Under the pieces are notes generated by a model. That model made no database searches. It was given only the letters and a program-made list of their open reading frames with translations, and was not told the origin of the DNA. From an uncultured Collinsella sp. (GTDB taxonomy: Bacteria > Actinomycetota > Coriobacteriia > Coriobacteriales > Coriobacteriaceae), in assembly GCA_900549355.1 (NCBI GenBank), contig UROA01000033.1, forward strand, positions 1-14,743: 14,743 bases of DNA. Direction: 5' to 3'. The position numbers were made by a program, and so were the translations under genes. Of this stretch, positions 6,491-13,179 are shown piece after piece (within the stretch, counting starts at the first letter, position 1; each line of letters begins with the position of its first letter).

Positions 6491-6521
6491 ACGTTTACGC
6501 GTAAGGAATCGACGGTTCGCA
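6491..6521. promoter_or_regulatory. Tandem 21-bp-spaced element between lacI1 and lacE, copy 2
   Basis: ACGTTTACGC at 6491-6500 and ACGGTTCGCA at 6512-6521 are 21 bp apart and resemble the CCGYTYRCSG decamers, though less closely than the other pairs. A further CGGTTCGC lies at 6536-6543, 23 bp after the second. The first overlaps the exact palindrome TTACGCGTAA (6495-6504). Confidence 0.35.
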
Positions 6522-6562
6522 GGCACAGGAACCACCGGTTCGCGTCTTTTTTTGTGTCACAA

Positions 6563-6580
6563 AATGGCAACGTCAACATT
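6563..6580. promoter_or_regulatory. Candidate LacI1 operator O3 (lacE-proximal)
   Basis: AATGGCAACGTCAACATT is nearly the inverse of O2, with one half GTTGCCATT (on the complement) and the other GTCAACATT. It ends 61 bp before the lacE start codon, where it would overlap or closely follow the lacE promoter and block it. No strong -35/-10 pair was found; the best guess (TTGTGT at 6552, AACATT at 6575) is weak. Confidence 0.7.
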
Positions 6581-6641
6581 TTGGCAACCGAACGTCAAAA
6601 GCTACCATCGTTGCTAACCCACCGACTCTTAGGAGCATTGC

Positions 6642-8408
6642 ATGGAGCAACTCATCGCCATCATCGAAAAGGGCCAGCCCTTTTTCAACGCGATCGCCCG
6701 CAACAAGTACCTCAAGGCGATCCGCGACGGCTTTATCTCCGTCATCCCCATCATCATCTTCTCGTCCATTTTCTGCCTGGTAGCCTCGGTCCCCAACATC
6801 TGGGGTTTCTACTGGCCCGATGACATCAACAACGCTCTGTGGAAGTGCTACAACTACTCCATGGGCATCCTGGCCATCGCCTGCGCCGCCACCACGGCCA
6901 AGCACTTCGCCGACGCTCAGAACCGCGACCTGCCCAAGAATAACCAGATTAACTTTATCTCATGCATGTGCGCGGCCATCATCGGCTTCTTGCTCCTTTC
7001 GAGCGACGCGATCGCCACGGACGCCGCCAGCGGTTTCAACACCACCTACCTTGGTTCCAAGGGCCTGCTGACCGCCTTCATCGCTGCGTTTGTGACCGGC
7101 ATCATCTACAAGTTCTTCATTAAGCGCAACATCACCGTCAAGATGCCCGAGCAGGTTCCGCCCAACATCTCGCAGACCTTTAAGGACATCATCCCCTTCT
7201 CCGTCTGCATCACCGTCTTTTGGGTTTTTGACATCGTCTTCCGCGCTGCTTTTGGCTTCTGCTTTGCCCAGGGCGTCATCCAAGTGTTCCAGCCCCTGTT
7301 CACCGCTGCCGACGGCTATATCGGCCTCGCTGTGATTTACGGCGCCATGAGCCTCTTCTGGTTCGTGGGCGTCCACGGCCCCTCGATCGTCGAGCCTGCC
7401 ATCGCCGCCGCCCTCGTTGCCAACATGACCGACAACCTAGCTGCGTTCCAGGCTGGCCAGCACGCTTCCGCTGTCCTGACCCAGGGTGCCCAGTACTTCG
7501 TCGTCTGCATGGGCGGCACCGGTGCCACGCTCGTCCTGGTCTTTATGTTCTGCTTCCTGGCCAAGTCCCAGGAGATGCGCGCCGTCGGTAAGGCCGCTAT
7601 CGTTCCCGTGTGCTTTGCCGTCAACGAGCCGCTGCTGTTCGCCGCACCCATCGTGCTCAACCCCGTCTTCTTTGTCCCGTTTGTCTTTGCCCCGATCGCC
7701 AACATTTGGATCCTCAAGATCTTTATCGACTTCTTGGGCATGAACGGCTTTATGTACACCCTGCCCTGGACCGTCCCCGGCCCCATCGGCCCCATCAGGG
7801 GCCTGGGCTTCCAGCCGCTCGCCTTTGTGATGCTCGCCCTTATCCTGGTCGTCGACTTCGTCCTGTACTATCCGTTCTTCCGTGCCTATGACGCCCAGAA
7901 GTGCGCCGAGGAGGCCGAGATTTCCCAGGAGGAGCTCGCCGCCAAGAACGCCGAGAAGGCCGCTAAGCTCAACGATGCCTTCCAGGGCAAGGCTGACGCC
8001 AAGAGCGTTGCCGCCGGCGCTGCTGCCGAGTCCGTGAAGGCCGACGCTCCCGCCACTGTCGCCACTGAGACAACGACCGCCAGTGACCTCAACGGCAAGC
8101 GCGTGCTCGTGCTCTGCCAGGGTGGCGGCACCTCGGGTCTGCTCGCCAACGCGCTGGCCAAGGCCGCCAAAGAGCGCGGCATCAATCTTGAGACCGCTGC
8201 CGAGGCCTATGGCAACCACGTTGACATGCTCCCCGACTTTGACCTGGTCGTCCTGGCCCCACAGGCCGCCAGCTACTTGGCCGACCTGCAGAAGGACTGC
8301 GAGCGCGTGGGCAACAAGTGCGTCGCCTGCCGTGGTAAGCAGTACATCGAGCTCTCCCAGAACGGCGACAAGTCTCTCGCCTTCGTCGCCGAACAACTTT
8401 CGAAGTAA
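6642..8408 (+). CDS. lacE: PTS lactose-specific EIICB transporter (module 1)
   Basis: This 588-residue membrane transporter imports a beta-galactoside such as lactose while phosphorylating it at the 6 position. The EIIC domain (about 1-420) has many hydrophobic segments and the substrate motifs VGVHGPSIVEP (H245, E251) and NEPLLFAAP (N328, E329). A charged, Ala/Glu/Lys-rich linker (about 420-482) joins it to a cytoplasmic EIIB domain beginning KRVLVLCQGGGTSGLLANAL, with phosphocysteine C492. The order EIIC then EIIB is that of LacE. TAGGAG lies six bases before the ATG. It is first in the lacE-lacG operon, with a hairpin before lacG. The EIIB loop CQGGGTS differs from the more usual CAGAGTS seen in the second copy at 13180. 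The exact glycoside cannot be read from sequence, but the neighbouring LacG supports lactose. Confidence 0.93.
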   Translation: MEQLIAIIEKGQPFFNAIARNKYLKAIRDGFISVIPIIIFSSIFCLVASVPNIWGFYWPDDINNALWKCYNYSMGILAIACAATTAKHFADAQNRDLPKNNQINFISCMCAAIIGFLLLSSDAIATDAASGFNTTYLGSKGLLTAFIAAFVTGIIYKFFIKRNITVKMPEQVPPNISQTFKDIIPFSVCITVFWVFDIVFRAAFGFCFAQGVIQVFQPLFTAADGYIGLAVIYGAMSLFWFVGVHGPSIVEPAIAAALVANMTDNLAAFQAGQHASAVLTQGAQYFVVCMGGTGATLVLVFMFCFLAKSQEMRAVGKAAIVPVCFAVNEPLLFAAPIVLNPVFFVPFVFAPIANIWILKIFIDFLGMNGFMYTLPWTVPGPIGPIRGLGFQPLAFVMLALILVVDFVLYYPFFRAYDAQKCAEEAEISQEELAAKNAEKAAKLNDAFQGKADAKSVAAGAAAESVKADAPATVATETTTASDLNGKRVLVLCQGGGTSGLLANALAKAAKERGINLETAAEAYGNHVDMLPDFDLVVLAPQAASYLADLQKDCERVGNKCVACRGKQYIELSQNGDKSLAFVAEQLSK

Positions 8409-8417
8409 GTAACGCTC

Positions 8418-8451
8418 AGGGCCAGCCGACTATCCGAGACCGGCTGGCCCT
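8418..8451 (+). terminator. Hairpin between lacE and lacG
   Basis: AGGGCCAGCCG at 8418-8428 is perfectly complementary to CGGCTGGCCCT at 8441-8451, with a 12-base loop. It sits ten bases after the lacE stop codon and is followed by TTCGATTTAG, a poor U-tract. It is more likely a partial terminator or an RNA-stabilising hairpin that sets the lacE-to-lacG ratio than a full stop, since lacG has no obvious promoter of its own in the 66-bp gap. Confidence 0.6.
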
Positions 8452-8474
8452 TCGATTTAGACGATTGGATCATC

Positions 8475-9914
8475 ATGTCCGTTAACCCTGCTAGCGTAAC
8501 CAACCCGCCCGCGCAGTTTCCCGAGGACTTTGTCTTTGGCGGCGCCACTGCTGCCTACCAGGTAGAGGGCGAGACCCGCACTCACGGTAAGGGCAAGGTT
8601 GCCTGGGACGACTTCCTGGAGGCCCAGGGCCGTTTCTCCCCCGATCCCGCTTCGGACTTCTACAACCAGTACCCCGTCGATCTGGAGCTGTGCGAGGAGT
8701 TTGGCATCAACGGCATTCGTCTCTCCATCGCCTGGAGCCGCATCTTCTCCAACGGCACCGGCGAGATCAACCCCGAGGGCGTGCAGTTCTACCACGATCT
8801 CTTCGCCGAGTGCCACAAGCACCACGTTGAGCCGTTCGTTACGCTGCACCACTTCGATACGCCGCTTGCCCTCTTTGAGAAGGGCGACTTCCTCAACCGC
8901 GAGACCATCGATGCCTTTGTGGACTTTGCCACCTTTTGCTTTAAGGAGTACGCCGACCAGGTGACCTACTGGTTCACCTTTAACGAGATTTGGGCCGATG
9001 CCTCCAACACCTACATCGAGGGCACCTTCCCCGGTGGTGTTAAGGCGCATCTGGCCGAGGCCTTCCAGTGCGAGCACAACATGATGCTCGCCCACGCCAA
9101 GGCCGTGCTGGCCTTCCACAACGGCGGCTTTAAGGGCAAGATCGGCGTCATTCAGTCGCTGGAGTTTAAGTATCCGCTCAACGAGAACGACCCCGCCGAC
9201 ATCAAGGCCGCCAACAATGAGCACGTGCTGCAGAACCAGTTCTTGCTCGACGCCACCTTCCGCGGCGACTATGCGCCCGATACGCTCGAGTGCGCTAACC
9301 GCCTGGCAGCCATCTCGGGCGGCACCATCGAGATCCCGGATGAGGACCTCGAGATTATGCGCGAGGCCGCGCTCTACAACGACTACCTGGGCGTCAACAA
9401 CTACCAGTGCCGCTTCTTGAAGGCTTACGACGGCGAGAACGACCTGCACCACAACGGTACGGGCGAAAAGGGCACCGGCCGCTGGCGCGTTAAGGGTATT
9501 GGCGAGCATGTGAACAAGCCCGGCATCCCCACCACCGACTGGGACTGGATCATCTATCCCGAGGGCCTGTTCGATCTGCTCGTCTACATTAAGCAGCGCT
9601 ACCCCAACTACAAGCAGATCTTCATCACCGAGAACGGCATGGGCTACAAGGACCCCTACAAGGACGGTTTTGTGGACGACCAGCCGCGCATCGACTACAT
9701 CGAGCAGCACCTGCGCTGGTTGCTCAAGGCCATGGAGGTGGGCGTCAACGTGGGCGGCTACTTCCTGTGGAGCCTGCAGGATCAGTTCTCCTGGACCAAT
9801 GGTTACAACAAGCGTTACGGCTTCTTCTACGTTGACTTTGAAACCCAGAAGCGCACGCCCAAGGCAAGCGCATACTGGTATAAGCACGTGGCGCAGACCC
9901 GTCGTCTGGACTAG
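8475..9914 (+). CDS. lacG: 6-phospho-beta-galactosidase LacG (GH1)
   Basis: This 479-residue family 1 glycosidase splits lactose-6-phosphate into glucose and galactose-6-phosphate in the cytoplasm. It opens with FVFGGATAAYQVEG. The acid/base E171 is in YWFTFNEI and the nucleophile E386 in IFITENGMG. The phosphate-binding set S439, K446 and Y448 lies in SWTNGYNKRYG, and W440 corresponds to the tryptophan (W429 in lactococcal LacG) that marks galacto- rather than gluco-phosphate preference. Similarity to lactococcal LacG runs the full length, for example AECHKHHVEPFVTLHHFDTP. Its ribosome site is weak (GGAT four bases before ATG), and with the preceding hairpin this suggests translation tied to lacE expression. 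A strong terminator follows at 9961. Confidence 0.94.
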   Translation: MSVNPASVTNPPAQFPEDFVFGGATAAYQVEGETRTHGKGKVAWDDFLEAQGRFSPDPASDFYNQYPVDLELCEEFGINGIRLSIAWSRIFSNGTGEINPEGVQFYHDLFAECHKHHVEPFVTLHHFDTPLALFEKGDFLNRETIDAFVDFATFCFKEYADQVTYWFTFNEIWADASNTYIEGTFPGGVKAHLAEAFQCEHNMMLAHAKAVLAFHNGGFKGKIGVIQSLEFKYPLNENDPADIKAANNEHVLQNQFLLDATFRGDYAPDTLECANRLAAISGGTIEIPDEDLEIMREAALYNDYLGVNNYQCRFLKAYDGENDLHHNGTGEKGTGRWRVKGIGEHVNKPGIPTTDWDWIIYPEGLFDLLVYIKQRYPNYKQIFITENGMGYKDPYKDGFVDDQPRIDYIEQHLRWLLKAMEVGVNVGGYFLWSLQDQFSWTNGYNKRYGFFYVDFETQKRTPKASAYWYKHVAQTRRLD

Positions 9915-9960
9915 TGGCTGGCGGGGTTGCCCGCTCACACAACCTGTCCCCATTTCTCAG

Positions 9961-10009
9961 CCGGGGGCGGCACGTCACACGGCGCGCCGCCCCCGGTCTT
10001 TTTGTTTTT
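9961..10009 (+). terminator. Strong intrinsic terminator of lacE-lacG
   Basis: CCGGGGGCGGC at 9961-9971 pairs perfectly with GCCGCCCCCGG at 9986-9996. It is followed by TCTTTTTGTTTTTG. This is a textbook rho-independent terminator 46 bp past the lacG stop. Confidence 0.93.
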
Positions 10010-10023
10010 GGGCTGGTCGGGAG

Positions 10024-10173
10024 CCGTTTGTCTCGATCTGTAACATCTAGCCGAGTTTTTTGGTCCTAGCTGTTACAGATTGAGACGAACAGGATTGCTC
10101 TTTCCGAAGAATCTAAATCTGTAACACGTAGCCCGCTTTTGACCGTCTACCTGTTACAAATCGAGACAAACGG
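10024..10173. repeat. 150-bp element with terminal inverted repeats and two internal hairpins
   Basis: The ends are 22-bp inverted repeats: 10024-10045 (CCGTTTGTCTCGAT...TGTAACA) against 10152-10173, identical at 21 of 22 positions. Two further arms lie inside, 10071-10090 and 10116-10131. The left half also folds on itself (10026-10045 with 10071-10090, 20 bp, both differences being G-U pairs), extended by CTAG pairing at 10047-10050 and 10066-10069. The right half folds through TGTAACA (10120-10126) with TGTTACA (10152-10158) and GTAG with CTAC. Copies are thus related to one another. No coding frame is seen. It lies in the convergent gap between lacG and lacI2 and may be a miniature mobile or REP-like element. 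The flanking AG on each side is too short to call a target duplication. Confidence 0.75.
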
Positions 10174-10181
10174 AGTAGGAC

Positions 10182-11210
10182 CTAACCCCGTATGTCCCTA
10201 ACAGTCGAGCGTTCGACCAGCGTACTCGGCACATGAATCGCCTCGATAGACGAGCTCTCTCCAATCGCCGCCTCAAACGCAAGCTTACCGACACCGCGCA
10301 AATCAAATCGCAGCGTCGTCAGCCGATTGTGAGGAACAAGTCCCTCGAGTGCGTCGTCGATACCAACCACGCTCACGTCGTCGGGCACGGACAGGCCCGC
10401 GTTCTCGAGCGCGGCGATAACGCCCAGCGCCATCTGGTCATTTGCCGCAAGCACGGCAGTCGGCGCCTGCGACCCGCCGGCAAGCACCTCGGCCGCAATC
10501 CGCTCGCCCATGGCGTACCCACTGTCCGCACTCCAATCGCCACGCAGCATCGGAGCGGCATCGACATGAGCACGACCCAGCGTATCGCGCCAACCGGCCT
10601 CACGAAAACGCGAGGAAATCGAGTTTTCCGGACCCGCCACAAACCGCATATTCGAGTGACCATGTTCCAGCAGATAATTGGTCAACAGCTCGCACGAACC
10701 ATACTGGTCGGAGTCGATCGTCGTGCAGCGCGGATGCGCATACATGGACAGGATGACCGTTCGCACTCCCGGCTGGGGAACAAACTCCTCAAAATCGGGA
10801 GCCATGCGGTTCATGTTGAGAATCATGCCGTCGACGGGTCGCTCGACCATGCGGCGCGAGGCATCGGCAAGTGTATAGGGCTTGTCGCCGCCCATCTCGA
10901 TCATAGTGACGGCAAAATCGTGCTCGCGCGCCGCTTGCATGATACCCTCGAGCGTCGCCAGGTTACCGACACGTGTGATGTTGTACATGCACAGGCCAAT
11001 AGAACGATACGACCCGCCGCGCAACGCCGCTCCAGCAAAATTGGGACGAAAGCCCAGCTCTTCCATGGCGGCCAGCACACGCTTGCGCGTCTTTTCCGTC
11101 ACGTTGGGCATACCGTTGACCACGCGAGACACAGTCTGGCGGCTCACGCCAGCGAGCGCCGCAACCTCTGCCGCGCTCGCCGAATGACCATTCCTTGTCT
11201 GCTGAGCCAT
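10182..11210 (-). CDS. LacI-family transcriptional repressor of module 2
   Basis: This 342-residue LacI/GalR-type regulator has the helix-turn-helix AAEVAALAGVSRQTVSRVV (about 13-31), the hinge NFAGAALRGG (57-66) and a sugar-sensing core. R24-Q25 stand where LacI has Y17-Q18 and where its paralogue has E21-Q22, so a different operator is expected, and the sites upstream do differ. It is divergent from the glycosidase at 11555. The start is uncertain: the ATG at 11210 has GGAAGG only one base away, a GTG at 11219 has a weak AGG at better spacing, and the frame is open to an ATG at 11267 with no ribosome site. The family start and the HTH position favour 11210 or 11219. The ligand is unknown and presumably a phospho-sugar. 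Confidence 0.9.
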   Translation of the reverse strand: MAQQTRNGHSASAAEVAALAGVSRQTVSRVVNGMPNVTEKTRKRVLAAMEELGFRPNFAGAALRGGSYRSIGLCMYNITRVGNLATLEGIMQAAREHDFAVTMIEMGGDKPYTLADASRRMVERPVDGMILNMNRMAPDFEEFVPQPGVRTVILSMYAHPRCTTIDSDQYGSCELLTNYLLEHGHSNMRFVAGPENSISSRFREAGWRDTLGRAHVDAAPMLRGDWSADSGYAMGERIAAEVLAGGSQAPTAVLAANDQMALGVIAALENAGLSVPDDVSVVGIDDALEGLVPHNRLTTLRFDLRGVGKLAFEAAIGESSSIEAIHVPSTLVERSTVRDIRG

Positions 11211-11270
11211 GCCTTCCACGCTAACCTGCTTCCCAACTATTCCCCGCGCCCATGGCGCATCGTACATACA

Positions 11271-11286
11271 TCGATAACGTGCTCAT
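11271..11286. promoter_or_regulatory. Candidate LacI2 operator (at lacI2)
   Basis: The sequence TCGATAACGTGCTCAT shares the half-site ACGTGCTCAT with the two sites at 11403 and 11425. It lies about 12 bp downstream of the lacI2 -10, overlapping the expected start of the transcript, which suits autorepression. Confidence 0.6.
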
Positions 11287-11297
11287 GATACCCGAGC

Positions 11298-11327
11298 CAT
11301 ATACCACAACATGAAAACTTCTGTCAA
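11298..11327 (-). promoter_or_regulatory. Promoter of lacI2
   Basis: A perfect TTGACA (11327-11322) is separated by 18 bp from TATATG (11303-11298), with an extended TGG just before the -10. Transcription would start near 11291, at the edge of the operator at 11271-11286. Confidence 0.65.
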
Positions 11328-11333
11328 TCAAAA

Positions 11334-11364
11334 CCGCTTACCGAACAAATACAACCGTTCGCGG
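11334..11364. promoter_or_regulatory. Tandem 21-bp-spaced element of module 2
   Basis: CCGCTTACCG at 11334-11343 and CCGTTCGCGG at 11355-11364 are 21 bp apart, each preceded by A. The second decamer is identical to the lacF-strand reading of 5218-5209. The GAACAAATAC that follows the first is also next to the lacA element (3273-3282). The pair lies just upstream of the lacI2 -35 and about 190 bp before the glycosidase start. Confidence 0.55.
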
Positions 11365-11402
11365 CTGTTTGAAGTTGTTTTGTTTCTATACATCCCAGCC
11401 GG

Positions 11403-11418
11403 ATGTTAACGTGCTCAT
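11403..11418. promoter_or_regulatory. Candidate LacI2 operator, upstream copy
   Basis: ATGTTAACGTGCTCAT is a CG-centred imperfect palindrome, ATG-N3-ACGT-N3-CAT. Its left half equals that of LacI1 operator O2 (ATGTTAACGT), while its right half is the module 2 type GTGCTCAT. The next copy is 22 bp downstream. Confidence 0.6.
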
Positions 11419-11424
11419 TGTCAA

Positions 11425-11440
11425 ATATTCACGTGCTCAT
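11425..11440. promoter_or_regulatory. Candidate LacI2 operator, glycosidase-proximal copy
   Basis: ATATTCACGTGCTCAT contains the half-site ACGTGCTCAT, 22 bp from the copy at 11403 and 154 bp from the copy at lacI2. The centre is CACGTG. No convincing promoter pair for the downstream glycosidase was found; TAAGAT at 11458-11463 is a possible -10. The remaining sequence to the start at 11555 shows only the ribosome site. Confidence 0.55.
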
Positions 11441-11554
11441 TTTGGTTCTAATCATTTTAAGATAGTGTTTATCGGGCTTTTTCACCGCTGAACGCTAACC
11501 AGGGAGCCTCCTGAGCGCAAACGCACAATATCGAACAGCGAGACGAGAGGGTGT

Positions 11555-13003
11555 ATGCATATGTCTTTGCTAAACCGCGTACAGCAGCTGCCGAAGGGCT
11601 TTGTTTGGGGCGCCGCAACCGCCGCGTACCAAACGGAAGGTTCCACGAAGGTGGCAGGCAAGGGTAAGACCATGTGGGACGATTACCTTGTCGCCCAGGG
11701 TCGCTTTTTGCCCGACCCGGCCAGTGATTTCTACAACCGCTACGAGGAGGATATCCGCCTTTCTGCCGAGCATGGACTCAACGCCATCCGTGTGTCCATC
11801 GCCTGGACCCGCATCTTCCCCAACGGCGACGATGCCGAGCCCCTCGCCGAGGGCGTTAAGCACTACCACGAGCTGTTCGCCTGCTGCAAAAAGTATGGCG
11901 TCGAGCCCTATGTGTCCCTGCATCACTTTGACTCCCCCGCCGCCCTGTTCAACCAGGGCGACTGGCTCAACCGCAAGACCGTCGACGCCTATGTGCGCTA
12001 TGCCGAGTTCTGCTTCCGCGAGTTCCGCGAGGTCAAGAATTGGTTCACCATCAACGAGCTCATCAGCCTCTCGCACTCCCAATACATCCAAGGCAACTTC
12101 CCGCCCAACCATCACTTTGATGTGACGAGCGGCATCCAGAGCCAGCACAACGAGCTCGTTGCCCACGCCCGCGCCGTCAACCTGTATAAGGATCTTGACG
12201 AGACCGAGCACCTGGGCGGACGCATTGGCATGGTCAACGTCCTGACGCCGGCATATCCTGCCACAGACTCGCCCGCCGACCAGCACGCCGCCGACCTGTA
12301 CAACGCCTTCTACACCGACTTCATCATGGACGGCGCCTTCCTGGGTCACTACTCCGCGCGCACCCTCTCACTCATCAACGAGATTCTGCGTGCCAACAAC
12401 GCCACGCTTACGGTTGAGGACAGCGACATGGAGGAGCTCGCCAAGGCGGCGCCCCGCAACGATATGTTCGGCCTCAACTACTATCAGTCGGCGTTTATCG
12501 CCGCCTACGATGGCGAGTCCACCAACAGCTTTAACGGCACCGGAGACAAGGGCACCTCGTGCTTTAAGTTTAAGGGCGTCGGGCAGCAGGTCGATATGCC
12601 GGGTATCCCCACCACCGACTGGGATTGGCTCATCTACCCGCAAGGCCTCTACGACACGCTCAAGCACATCAGCGCCACCTATCCCAACCTCCCCGTCATC
12701 TATATCACCGAAAACGGCCTGGGCCACAAGGACCCCGAGCCCGACGCAAACGGCATCGTCGCCGATCCCGAGCGCATCGACTTTGTCGACCAGCACATGG
12801 AGAAGGTGCTCCGGGCGCGCGCCGAGGGCGTCGACGTCCAGGGCTACTTTATCTGGAGCCTGCAGGACCAGTTCTCGTGGGCCAACGGCTATAACAAGCG
12901 CTACGGCCTGTTCTACATCGACTTCGACACGCAAAAACGCTACATCAAGCAGTCGGCACTCTGGTACAAGGAGCTCGCCGACACTATGGCGGACGCGCAG
13001 TAG
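11555..13003 (+). CDS. Second 6-phospho-beta-galactosidase (GH1)
   Basis: This 482-residue family 1 glycosidase is LacG-like and cytoplasmic. It opens FVWGAATAAYQTEG, with acid/base E168 in WFTINEL, nucleophile E386 in IYITENGLG, and phosphate ligands S441, K448 and Y450 in SWANGYNKRYG. W442 occupies the position that favours galactoside-6-phosphates. It is clearly homologous to the enzyme at 8475 but diverged across the middle (for example FPPNHHFDVTSG in place of FPGGVKAHLAEA), so the aglycone preference may differ. Two ATGs compete: 11555, and 11561, whose distance of nine bases from GAGAGGG is better. It is first in the operon, ahead of the second EIICB, the reverse of module 1. A phospho-beta-glucosidase role is less likely but not excluded. 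Confidence 0.9.
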   Translation: MHMSLLNRVQQLPKGFVWGAATAAYQTEGSTKVAGKGKTMWDDYLVAQGRFLPDPASDFYNRYEEDIRLSAEHGLNAIRVSIAWTRIFPNGDDAEPLAEGVKHYHELFACCKKYGVEPYVSLHHFDSPAALFNQGDWLNRKTVDAYVRYAEFCFREFREVKNWFTINELISLSHSQYIQGNFPPNHHFDVTSGIQSQHNELVAHARAVNLYKDLDETEHLGGRIGMVNVLTPAYPATDSPADQHAADLYNAFYTDFIMDGAFLGHYSARTLSLINEILRANNATLTVEDSDMEELAKAAPRNDMFGLNYYQSAFIAAYDGESTNSFNGTGDKGTSCFKFKGVGQQVDMPGIPTTDWDWLIYPQGLYDTLKHISATYPNLPVIYITENGLGHKDPEPDANGIVADPERIDFVDQHMEKVLRARAEGVDVQGYFIWSLQDQFSWANGYNKRYGLFYIDFDTQKRYIKQSALWYKELADTMADAQ

Positions 13004-13024
13004 CGCATCGCCTCGCTTTCCCCC

Positions 13025-13071
13025 GAGAGGGGAGCGGCCCTATGCGATACAAACCCAGCCGCTCCCCTCTC
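13025..13071 (+). terminator. Hairpin between the glycosidase and the second lacE
   Basis: GAGAGGGGAGCGGC at 13025-13038 pairs perfectly with 13058-13071 (14 bp) around a 19-base loop. No U-tract follows, only a C-rich run. As in module 1, a GC-rich hairpin separates the two genes of the operon, which suggests partial termination or differential RNA stability. The remaining 100 bp up to the next gene show only its ribosome site. Confidence 0.55.
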
Positions 13072-13179
13072 TCCCCCTGGGACCGACCCCGCCTGCACCC
13101 GGGCTTTTAGCAAGCGGGAGACCATATAGGTTTTCAACGTCCATGCCATTAAGATTTCATGCAAAGAGGAGCGTGAACT

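Noticed and set aside
6551..6563. TTTGTGTCACAAA as a CRP/GlxR-type site before lacE
   Set aside because: The arms are separated by one base, whereas CRP-family sites need about six between TGTG and CACA. It may simply be promoter sequence beside operator O3.
6285..6641. A riboswitch or BglG-type antiterminator site in the lacE leader
   Set aside because: No terminator hairpin overlapped by an alternative stem lies between the likely start of transcription and lacE. The palindromes fit DNA-binding operators better.
7437..8396. A 319-codon minus-strand frame opposite lacE
   Set aside because: The translation is a Gly/Asp/Val-rich shadow of the EIICB frame, which has its active-site motifs intact.
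8457..9953. A 498-codon open frame on the minus strand opposite lacG
   Set aside because: It is a by-product of codon bias in GC-rich DNA. The lacG frame shows a full set of family motifs and the antisense translation is low-complexity Val/Leu/Gly-rich with no recognisable domain.
10024..10173. A short CRISPR array
   Set aside because: The repeated arms alternate in orientation and form hairpins, with no evenly spaced direct repeats and no cas gene.
10233..11288. A 351-codon open frame on the plus strand opposite lacI2
   Set aside because: The minus strand encodes a complete LacI-family protein. The opposite frame has no known motif and no ribosome site.
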